NCBI GenBank assembly: GCA_964544475.1
Contig: CAZJBS010000021.1
Coordinates: 1 to 55,288 of the forward strand
DNA length: 55,288 nucleotides
Direction: 5' to 3'
Source of the DNA: CAZJBS01 sp964544475
Lineage (GTDB): Bacteria; CLD3; SB21
The position numbers and the translations under genes are program-made. Positions within the stretch are counted from its first letter, which is position 1. Each line of letters opens with the position of its first letter. Shown here piece after piece: positions 9,423 to 15,815 of the stretch. The notes under the pieces are model-generated. The model did no database searches, was not told the DNA's origin, and saw nothing but the letters and a program-made list of their open reading frames with translations.

Positions 9423-9983
9423 ATGAAAACGATGATTCTCCTATGCTGGATGGCGCCGGCGGTGTGGGCGCAATTTGATCTCGGTGGCGCGAAAACGTAT
9501 GAATCCGGTCACCCGCATTCGGCCATGATCGACGCGTCGTTTATCCATTACGACGGCGCGATCGGCCTGACGTACCGGTATTCCATCAGCGGGCCGAAGT
9601 TTCTCGGTATCTTCGGGACGTTTTACGCGCGGCCTTACGCCAAGGCCGTCCTTGTCAAATCCGGTCCGAAATTCTATTTTCAGTTGCAGGAATACCGCAA
9701 CATCCTGGCTGCCGGCATTGACAAGAAAATCTGGATTAATTCCCGGCTCGATGGTTTTCTGGCGGGCGGTGTGGGTGTGGCCATTGTCGACTACCGCGGT
9801 ACGGGCGAGGGTGTCTTTTTGGGACACCAGATTGAAAAGAAACAGGGCCTGGTTCCTCTGGTTCGCCTCGGTCTGTCGTACAAAGTCAACCGGCATTTTT
9901 TCATCCGAGGCGGGTACCAGTACTTTGACGCCAAAACGGCCGACGGCCACCGTGTGTACGTCGGCGTGGGAGGCCAGCTATGA
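9423..9983 (+). CDS. exported beta-barrel-like protein, unknown
   Basis: No family is recognised. The 186-residue product has a signal peptide (MKTMILLCWMAPAVWA) followed directly by QFDLGG. It continues with alternating aromatic strands such as AIGLTYRYSISG, KFYFQLQEY and HFFIRGGYQYF, and ends YVGVGGQL. This suits a small eight-strand outer-membrane barrel. The frame is open from 9357, but the ATG at 9423 has GGAAAG at 8 nt spacing and gives a normal signal peptide, so it was chosen. The stop overlaps the next gene's ATG (ATGA). Confidence 0.72.
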   Translation: MKTMILLCWMAPAVWAQFDLGGAKTYESGHPHSAMIDASFIHYDGAIGLTYRYSISGPKFLGIFGTFYARPYAKAVLVKSGPKFYFQLQEYRNILAAGIDKKIWINSRLDGFLAGGVGVAIVDYRGTGEGVFLGHQIEKKQGLVPLVRLGLSYKVNRHFFIRGGYQYFDAKTADGHRVYVGVGGQL

Positions 9984-10429
9984 CGAACATGCGTTGGATT
10001 CTCGGTTTGACCCTCATGGCGGGTCTCTTTTTGATGGTCACACAAATGTCGTGCGATGCGTGGCTGGAGGGCGACGATGAAGACTGCACGCCGGCGCCTT
10101 TCGATTGCGATGACACCCGTCCCACGGAGGGCGATCTCACCATCCATGCGACCATCGACGGCCACCATTCGGCGGTGCCGATCTGGGTTTTTCGCGGCGA
10201 TTTTGAAAATGGCGACGAGATTTTCAGGGACACGCTGACAAACCCGGTGACCACGTACACGCTGGACGCCGAGCAGTACTATTCGGTCGTGGCGCTGTAT
10301 GTCAAAACGAATGGCGATACGATCGTGGCCATCGACGGGGACGACATTGACGTCGATCACGACGACTATTGCGGCGGCGTGCGATGCTATTCCATCGATC
10401 ACGCCGAAGTGGACGTGGCGTTGAATTGA
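9980..10429 (+). CDS. small exported protein, probable lipoprotein (intact copy of a duplicated gene)
   Basis: A 149-residue secreted protein of unknown function. The N-terminus is a signal peptide ending in TQMSC, a plausible though not classical lipobox with Cys at residue 25. The mature part is very acidic (LEGDDEDC, IDGDDIDVDHDDYC) and contains a beta-sandwich-like region (LTIHATIDGHHSAVPIWVFRG). ATGA overlap couples it to the upstream barrel gene. From codon 37 to the stop this gene is repeated almost exactly 1960 bp downstream (12048-12389), on the far side of a toxin-antitoxin module. This copy alone keeps the signal peptide. Confidence 0.75.
   Translation: MTNMRWILGLTLMAGLFLMVTQMSCDAWLEGDDEDCTPAPFDCDDTRPTEGDLTIHATIDGHHSAVPIWVFRGDFENGDEIFRDTLTNPVTTYTLDAEQYYSVVALYVKTNGDTIVAIDGDDIDVDHDDYCGGVRCYSIDHAEVDVALN
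10088..10429 (+). repeat. 342-bp direct repeat, left copy
   Basis: Bases 10088-10429 match 12048-12389 at 335 of 342 positions. All seven differences lie in the last third. The repeat covers the mature part of the small lipoprotein gene and ends precisely at its stop codon. The bases on either side of the two copies are unrelated. Confidence 0.95.
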
Positions 10430-10774
10430 AATGGGTTGATGGAAAGTTTTTTGTCTTTCTTTTGACTTACGAGATCAATGGCAAACTTTTCTTGGTGAAT
10501 GCATCAAGAACCAAATGCACTGAAAAGCAAAGTAATAGGATGAACACAATCTCGAGAATGAGGGCCTTGAACGATGTTACTTTGTCGACTTCATTCAATC
10601 AGGCTCCAAAAAGTTATCAGTACGCATTATCTAAGGTAATCCGATTATGAGACTGAAATTTGCACGCGTTTTTAATATTTCTTTTGTGTGTCAAAGATAA
10701 GCATCTGTTATGTCATTATTTATGTGTTCCATAGATTATGTTTCATTTCTTTACAAATATCATTGTTATATAAC

Positions 10775-10803
10775 TTGACATACGGTTGGTTTATTCCTAT
10801 CTT
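10775..10803 (+). promoter_or_regulatory. sigma-70-type promoter for the toxin-antitoxin operon
   Basis: TTGACA at 10775-10780 and TATCTT at 10798-10803 are separated by exactly 17 bases. They lie about 110 bp before the antitoxin start codon, on the correct strand. Confidence 0.7.
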
Positions 10804-10813
10804 GTCTCGACAA
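10802..10813 (+). promoter_or_regulatory. putative operator, palindrome TTGTC-TC-GACAA
   Basis: A perfect 5-2-5 inverted repeat overlaps the end of the -10 box and the expected transcription start. XRE-type antitoxins bind such palindromes to repress their own operon, so this is the likely autoregulatory site. It is an inference from position and symmetry. Confidence 0.55.
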
Positions 10814-10912
10814 TCTGGAATGCTGAAATAATGCCCTGTCCCACCGCGTTAAGTCGTCGTGGTGAAGCCACCAAATTGAGGTTGTGAAGCAAAATGAGGA
10901 AACCGGAGTCCT

Positions 10913-11698
10913 ATGAATTCATTGACTAAACACATTAAGCACTTGCGAGACTCAAAAAAGTTCTCGCAGGAATACGTAGCGGATATTATTGGGGTGTCCA
11001 GACCTACTTATGTTCAGATTGAAAAGGGTGAGAGGGAGCTGACCGTGTCCGAAGTAAAAAAACTGGCGGCACTTTATGAAATGGATGTTTCAGACCTCCT
11101 CATGCAGGAAACACCCGCGGGTAAAAAGGTAATCCTTGATAGTAAACGAGCTACCAAAAAGACAAAAGTGCCGTCTCTTCGTATAAGCGTACCTCAGAAG
11201 AATGTTGAGAAATTTAAGGAAGTTCTACTTTACATCCTGGGAAAGGTGGGCGCCAAACCTAACATAGGTGAGACTGCTATCTATAAACTGCTTTACTTTA
11301 TCGATTTCGATTATTATGAAAAGTATGAAGAGCAGTTGATCGGGGCAACGTATATTCACAATCATTTCGGTCCAACCCCGGTGGAATTTCAAGCTATTAC
11401 AGATAAAATGAAAGCTGACAACGAGCTTACCGTAGTAACAAATAAATACTTTCAATATGATCAGAAAAAATATTTGCCGCTACGTGCTGCTAAATTGGCG
11501 GTTTTAAATGCCCAAGAGAAGGCATTGATCGATGATGTATTGGCAAGGCTGTCGGATAAGAGCGCTACTGAACTTAGTGATTATTCTCATGGCGATATTC
11601 CGTGGAAAATTCATGCCCCGGGTGAAGTCATCGATTATGAGAGTGTGTTCTATCGTGATCGGAAATATACTGTGAGAAATCTGGATGACGAACTATAG
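10913..11698 (+). CDS. XRE-family antitoxin with a Panacea (SocA-like, former DUF4065) domain
   Basis: A 261-residue two-domain protein. Residues 6-62 form a helix-turn-helix of the XRE/Cro type (SQEYVADIIGVSRPTYVQIEKGERELT). Residues about 105-250 read as the Panacea domain, with KLLYFIDFDYYEKY and IHNHFGPTPVEF, the characteristic core stretches. Panacea-domain proteins are antitoxins that neutralise many unrelated toxins. This one probably also represses its own promoter through the HTH. GGAG lies 4 nt before the ATG. The stop lies 14 nt inside the downstream toxin gene, a typical type II toxin-antitoxin overlap. Confidence 0.88.
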   Translation: MNSLTKHIKHLRDSKKFSQEYVADIIGVSRPTYVQIEKGERELTVSEVKKLAALYEMDVSDLLMQETPAGKKVILDSKRATKKTKVPSLRISVPQKNVEKFKEVLLYILGKVGAKPNIGETAIYKLLYFIDFDYYEKYEEQLIGATYIHNHFGPTPVEFQAITDKMKADNELTVVTNKYFQYDQKKYLPLRAAKLAVLNAQEKALIDDVLARLSDKSATELSDYSHGDIPWKIHAPGEVIDYESVFYRDRKYTVRNLDDEL

Positions 11699-12023
11699 CG
11701 CCATTCCTGAGTTTGATCGAGAACTCAAGAAATTAACAAAAAAGTATAAATCGCTACCCAACGACTTAAAACTCTTCAAGAAAATTCTGGCGGAATCACC
11801 GGAAGGAAATGAGCGTCATTTTGCATGCCTTACGAAGACCGATGCATTTGTTGTGATCAAAGCCAGGTTGTTTTGTCGATACCTCAGGGGGAGTTCTCTC
11901 CGTATCATCTACGCTTATTGGAAAGTTAATGACTGTGTAGAATTTATTGAGCTGTATTTCAAGGGAGACAAAGAGACCGAGGATACAGCTCGTATCAAGG
12001 CATATTTAAAATCCAAGATTTAG
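11685..12023 (+). CDS. RelE/ParE-superfamily-like toxin
   Basis: A 112-residue basic protein with the type II toxin layout. It opens with PEFDRELKKLTKKYKSL (helical hairpin), and the core strands are FVVIKARLFCRYL, SLRIIYAYWKVNDCVEFIELYFKGD. A C-terminal helix (ARIKAYLKSKI) follows. RelE relatives cleave mRNA on the ribosome, and ParE relatives inhibit gyrase; which applies is unclear. The gene overlaps the Panacea antitoxin by 14 nt and so is its cognate partner. A copy of the neighbouring lipoprotein gene begins 24 bp after its stop. Confidence 0.8.
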   Translation: MTNYSAIPEFDRELKKLTKKYKSLPNDLKLFKKILAESPEGNERHFACLTKTDAFVVIKARLFCRYLRGSSLRIIYAYWKVNDCVEFIELYFKGDKETEDTARIKAYLKSKI

Positions 12024-12044
12024 AGGAGAGTTGATTGTCTGGTT

Positions 12045-12389
12045 ATGACGCCGGCGCCTTTCGATTGCGATGACACCCGTCCCACGGAGGGCGATCTCAC
12101 CATCCATGCGACCATCGACGGCCACCATTCGGCGGTGCCGATCTGGGTTTTTCGCGGCGATTTTGAAAATGGCGACGAGATTTTCAGGGACACGCTGACA
12201 AACCCGGTGACCACGTACACGCTGGACGCCGAGCAGTACTATTCGGTCGTGGCGCTGTATGTCAAAACGAATGGCGATACGATTGTGGCCATCGATGGGG
12301 ACGACATAGACGTCGATTACGACGATTATTGCGGCGGCGTGCGATGCTATTCCATCGACCATGCCGAAGTGGACGTGGCGTTGAATTGA
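12045..12389 (+). pseudogene. truncated duplicate of the small lipoprotein gene, signal peptide lost
   Basis: A 114-codon frame that reproduces the C-terminal 113 residues of the 9980-10429 product with one amino-acid change (His to Tyr in the acidic DxDxDxDDYC stretch). It opens with an ATG just outside the repeat. It has no signal peptide, and the nearest GAGGAG is about 15 nt upstream, which is far. If translated it would be a cytosolic fragment; more likely it is a decaying duplicate. Six of the seven base differences are silent, which suggests the sequence was under coding constraint for a while or that the copies exchange sequence. Confidence 0.75.
12048..12389 (+). repeat. 342-bp direct repeat, right copy
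   Basis: Matches 10088-10429 with seven single-base differences: identical for the first 226 bases, then seven substitutions in the last 116. The offset between copies is exactly 1960 bp with no indel. The region between the copies is the toxin-antitoxin module and its AT-rich leader. Confidence 0.95.
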
Positions 12390-12438
12390 CGGCGTAGGAA
12401 ACATATAGAAATTAAATTAATGGCGCGTCGATTTTTTC

Positions 12439-12474
12439 TTGACATTGTTTTTTTTTTTTTTTTTCGTAACTTGA
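12439..12474 (+). promoter_or_regulatory. promoter-like region containing a 17-base poly-T tract
   Basis: TTGACA (12439-12444) is followed by TTG and a run of 17 T residues (12448-12464), then CG and TAACTTGA (12467-12474). With TAACTT as the -10 box the spacer is 22 bp, too long for sigma-70, and loss of 4-6 T residues would bring it to 16-18 bp. In the Bacteroidota-type consensus (TTTG, 19-21 bp, TAnnTTTG) the ATTG/TAACTTGA pair is spaced 19 bp. Slippage in the tract could alter expression of the downstream lipoprotein gene. Confidence 0.5.
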
Positions 12475-12534
12475 AAATGCTATCGAATTCGAGGCGAGTT
12501 AAATAAATCTATCACTAACCCCCGAGAGGGTATC

Positions 12535-13887
12535 ATGAGAATGAAATTCATTTCAGCAGGGATGCTGTGTCTTTTTGTGATCGTGACGTCATGTGACACG
12601 AAGCAAAGTCACAGCGACTCTGATCCAAATTCGATCTTCTCCGTCGCACGACCCATCCTGGAGGATGCGCAGAAATTCTTGATTAGAAATCCGGAATGGA
12701 TGACAAGCAAGAATTTGTTAACATTGACTGAAAGGAGTCTGTCTCTAACCGAAGCATTTGAATCAATCAGGCAATCGGGGCTTCCGAAGGTCACGGATTC
12801 ACTTCCCAACATACCGCAGATCACCATCGATGGAGTAACGTACTCTGTCCATATTGAGTTATTCAATGAAGGGATCATCGATACTTCCACGGGATTGCTC
12901 AAGAAAGGAACAACCGTAGAGGATTACGGGGTTGGGCTGGATCCGGATGAATTTGAGAGCAATGAGGTGGAGGATGTGATCACGATTCAAATCTTGAGGT
13001 CAGATAATACGATCGAGTCTCTTACACTAAAGAATGCCGATTTCGAGAATCCATATCCCGCGGATAATGACGTTCAGCAATCTGAGGCGTATGATGGTTT
13101 GGGCCTGACTGACGCATACAACCAGCAGATTAGGGATGGTCTGGCCTATCCAGTTTTCATATTAACTCTGAATGAGGATTCTCCTGACATCTTAGCGCAG
13201 ATCAACGTAGAATCGAATAGCGAAAGCAGCTCTTCATCCCCATCGACTCTTTATCCGTGGCTGGAAATACACCAGATCAACCTGTATATTACACATGAGG
13301 GTGGAGATCCTGAATTTGAAATGTACTTTACTAATGGACGTGTTAATCCCTCTTATTTTTCTAACGTTGGACATTTTGGCCGCGAGTCATTCGATGGACG
13401 CAATGCTTACAACCCATCAAACTCTGATCGAATCATTTACATTCGTAACGTCAACCATCCCAATGAGAATTTTTCCGATCCTTATCTCGTTCATAGACTG
13501 GACATAATGCCCAGTACGTCCACGAGTGAGGATGGTTTTGGACTGTGTTTTATTGAAAACGATTACAGAGCCAAAGAGACATGGAAACAAAGCAACTATA
13601 CAGACCCTGAATCGCATTACACTTTCTACCGGAAATTTCAGCGTTACATCAAATTGCCTAGCCTCAACGGACAACAGCATTATGAATTGTATTCGAATAC
13701 GTATCAGAGCGGCATAAATCAAGATGATTTTTACGTGGGCGAGATAATGGGGTTGAACGAAGAAAATGTGGACCAAGTTCTTGAATCCAGGCCTCACTTC
13801 TATCTGCCCGTTTGGTACCGCGTTCCTGGCCAACTGGTGTCAGATTTATCGGTAAAATTCGACCGAGGATATTATCCGTATCAATAA
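12535..13887 (+). CDS. lipoprotein of unknown function
   Basis: No family was recognised with confidence. The 450-residue product begins with a lipoprotein signal (MLCLFVIVTSC, Cys at residue 20). A linker SHSDSDPN follows, then a mixed alpha/beta region. There is a Ser-rich spacer (SNSESSSSSPS) near residue 228. The C-terminal half is rich in Tyr, Asn and His, with strands such as WLEIHQINLYITHEGG, suggesting a beta-rich, perhaps carbohydrate- or surface-binding domain. Its AT-leaning codon use differs from the housekeeping genes to the left. It is the first of three lipoprotein genes in a row and lies behind the poly-T promoter region. GAGAGGG precedes the ATG. Confidence 0.75.
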   Translation: MRMKFISAGMLCLFVIVTSCDTKQSHSDSDPNSIFSVARPILEDAQKFLIRNPEWMTSKNLLTLTERSLSLTEAFESIRQSGLPKVTDSLPNIPQITIDGVTYSVHIELFNEGIIDTSTGLLKKGTTVEDYGVGLDPDEFESNEVEDVITIQILRSDNTIESLTLKNADFENPYPADNDVQQSEAYDGLGLTDAYNQQIRDGLAYPVFILTLNEDSPDILAQINVESNSESSSSSPSTLYPWLEIHQINLYITHEGGDPEFEMYFTNGRVNPSYFSNVGHFGRESFDGRNAYNPSNSDRIIYIRNVNHPNENFSDPYLVHRLDIMPSTSTSEDGFGLCFIENDYRAKETWKQSNYTDPESHYTFYRKFQRYIKLPSLNGQQHYELYSNTYQSGINQDDFYVGEIMGLNEENVDQVLESRPHFYLPVWYRVPGQLVSDLSVKFDRGYYPYQ

Positions 13888-13900
13888 GCGCTTCTGTTAT

Positions 13901-13921
13901 GGGCCGGCTATATGCCGGCCC
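13901..13921 (+). terminator. perfect 8-bp GC hairpin between two lipoprotein genes
   Basis: GGGCCGGC, loop TATAT, then GCCGGCCC lie 13 bp after the stop at 13887. No long T tract follows, so it may be a weak or factor-assisted terminator or an mRNA-stabilising hairpin. Confidence 0.55.
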
Positions 13922-13943
13922 CGATATTCTTGCTGGAGTTTAA

Positions 13944-14822
13944 ATGAAGAAAATATTTTGGACGGTACGTCTTATAGAGATGCTGATCACAGGAGTCTGG
14001 GTGGGTCTTTCTTCCTGCGGAGATCACTCAGCCGGTGACAAAGTCATAATTGCCGGTGTGTTGTCGACGTCCTATCACCCGGACATTGCCATAGTCAAAT
14101 TGAGCGACACGACATCGCCAGCCGCAAGAGTTGTTGTGGCATATTTCAAGCAATCCTTCATAGACGGAGCCGCAGTCACGGTGAGCACAGACTCTCAATC
14201 TGTTCAACTGACGCCGAAGTGGTATGTCAATCCACTTCTGGGGGACAGTGAATTATGCTACGACGATGTCCGCCGAGAATTGTTGGTGACTGCAGGAAAA
14301 ACCTATCGTTTGGATGTCGAGATTCCCGACGGGAGAAAATTCAGGGCATTTACCACAGTTCTTATGGATCCCATTTTCCTCACTGGTTCGCTTGGCGATA
14401 CCGTGACGGTTGATGTGAGGGAAAACTACTCCGGGGGCTATAACGGGTATCGGTTCTTGCCAATGTGGCATGATCCGCGTGGATTTGTAAAACTTAATAT
14501 CAATCAATCAAGCACGTCGAACTTCGTGGCCCACACCTATTACGTGTCTCCGTTTGATTCATGCCTGATTACTTTTCCTTCCGGCCAGGACATCGTAAGA
14601 AGAGACCGACACGTATTTACTCTGGATTCGGCTTATTCTCAATACTCTTATCGCGTCGCAACTTATCCATTCGGAGTTGATAGTTTATACGACGTTATGT
14701 ACGGCAAATGGGCCTTGAATCCGGACTGGGTCTATTCCAATATACAAGGTGAAAACGTTGTTGGGTGCTTTGGATCTTATGGACATGCCTACACGTATTT
14801 CTATGCCCGGAAGGCCCCGTGA
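13944..14822 (+). CDS. lipoprotein, beta-sandwich type, unknown function
   Basis: A 292-residue lipoprotein. The signal peptide ends in GLSSCGD with Cys at residue 25. After this the reading VIIAGVLSTSY, IVKLSDTTSP, VTVSTDSQSVQL and GKTYRLDVEIPDGRKF follows the strand order seen in DUF4249-type surface lipoproteins of FCB bacteria. That link is by pattern only and is tentative. In that family these proteins often sit near TonB-dependent receptors, but none is adjacent here. The next gene is a third lipoprotein with no visible similarity to this one. Confidence 0.68.
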   Translation: MKKIFWTVRLIEMLITGVWVGLSSCGDHSAGDKVIIAGVLSTSYHPDIAIVKLSDTTSPAARVVVAYFKQSFIDGAAVTVSTDSQSVQLTPKWYVNPLLGDSELCYDDVRRELLVTAGKTYRLDVEIPDGRKFRAFTTVLMDPIFLTGSLGDTVTVDVRENYSGGYNGYRFLPMWHDPRGFVKLNINQSSTSNFVAHTYYVSPFDSCLITFPSGQDIVRRDRHVFTLDSAYSQYSYRVATYPFGVDSLYDVMYGKWALNPDWVYSNIQGENVVGCFGSYGHAYTYFYARKAP

Positions 14823-14854
14823 GCAGCACGTGCCCTCCAGAGGGCGGTTGCTCA
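14820..14854 (+). terminator. two-part hairpin after the lipoprotein gene
   Basis: An outer stem TGAGCA/TGCTCA encloses an inner stem GCCCTC/GAGGGC, starting inside the TGA stop codon. There is no T tract downstream, so termination is plausible but not certain. Confidence 0.4.
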
Positions 14855-14866
14855 TAGCCAGCGTTC

Positions 14867-14895
14867 TTGATTATTCGTGGATGATGGCTTACATA
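14867..14895 (+). promoter_or_regulatory. sigma-70-type promoter upstream of the third lipoprotein
   Basis: TTGATT (14867-14872), 17 bases, TACATA (14890-14895), ending 40 bp before the start codon at 14936. This suggests separate transcription of the third lipoprotein gene. Confidence 0.45.
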
Positions 14896-14935
14896 CTAAA
14901 AAACGTCGGATATTGAAGCTGATATGGAGACCCTC

Positions 14936-15784
14936 ATGAAGGATTTTTTCACATCTATGAAATTTCGATCGCTTGGTGTTGCCATGATGTTCCTTGGCTT
15001 AATGGGTTGCGACTCCGATGGGAAAACCGATTATTTCTTGTATGCCCTTATCTCCAAGGAGGAGTCCGATCGGATATTTTTCTTGTCGACAATTGACATG
15101 TCCGATAATTCTCCAACGGAGATTCCATTTGGGCGTGGCATGGAACAGGCCGATCCGGTGTGGTCGGTTGTGGCAGACACAGCGATTCGGCACTTGGAAT
15201 CCGTTGAGCTTGGCGATGGATTCTACCGTCTGACAGACAATGAGAATTTCCTTTCTTCAAGGCCGGTGTCGGCCATGATGATCCATGTGGGAAACGTATT
15301 GGCGGAGAGATATGATGTTGTATCTAACCTGACCAACACAAATCTCGCCAACATCATGCACGCGGAGGTGACGGATTCCAGCGATACCCAATACACATGT
15401 GTGTTGCGTCTGAAATGGAGTCCGGCAGATCGGACAGAGTTGTATCGGTGCGCCATGTATGATCTTGGAACCTCGGACAGCCTCGTCTATTTTACCATCG
15501 ACACCTCGCTGGGAATGCGATTTTACATGAACAAGGGCGAGCTTGCCAAATCTTTTCGTATATCCATTATGGCTTGCTCACCATTACTGGTGACCGGCTT
15601 GACGAGCATGAAGGATTTCATTTTTCAGGGAGATTCCACGGCAATGGAGTACCTTCGCCCGGTGTTGGAAAGGTCAAATGCCCGTCGGCGATGGCAGTGG
15701 GAGGCCCGTCATACGACCTTCTCTCACGTGGCAGGAACGTATTCGGAACAGTCGCAGATCGTCGAAGTAAGAAGGTCGCAATGA
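14936..15784 (+). CDS. lipoprotein of unknown function
   Basis: A 282-residue lipoprotein whose signal peptide ends in the good lipobox LGLMGC. No family is recognised. The mature region is mixed, with a beta-rich centre (CVLRLKWSPADRTELYRCAMYDLG) and an Arg-rich C-terminus (RSNARRRWQWEARH). The frame is open from an ATG at 14924, but GGAGA lies 5 nt before the ATG at 14936, which was therefore chosen. The gene converges on the kinase gene, leaving 31 bp between the stops and no obvious terminator there. Confidence 0.72.
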   Translation: MKDFFTSMKFRSLGVAMMFLGLMGCDSDGKTDYFLYALISKEESDRIFFLSTIDMSDNSPTEIPFGRGMEQADPVWSVVADTAIRHLESVELGDGFYRLTDNENFLSSRPVSAMMIHVGNVLAERYDVVSNLTNTNLANIMHAEVTDSSDTQYTCVLRLKWSPADRTELYRCAMYDLGTSDSLVYFTIDTSLGMRFYMNKGELAKSFRISIMACSPLLVTGLTSMKDFIFQGDSTAMEYLRPVLERSNARRRWQWEARHTTFSHVAGTYSEQSQIVEVRRSQ

Positions 15785-15815
15785 TGCCAGGGTATCCGTA
15801 ATATCCAGCGCGACG

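Larger units (their letters stand above)
10430..10912. other. AT-richer gene-free stretch upstream of the toxin-antitoxin module
   Basis: These 483 bases have noticeably lower GC than the flanking housekeeping genes and contain no convincing gene. One open frame of about 60 codons continues past the lipoprotein gene in another frame but has no start or family. The right-hand part holds the promoter and operator of the toxin-antitoxin module. The stretch marks the left edge of probably acquired DNA. Confidence 0.65.

Noticed and set aside
10369..10650. Frame of 93 codons after the small lipoprotein gene
   Set aside because: It begins inside the lipoprotein gene in another frame and no start, ribosome site or family supports it.
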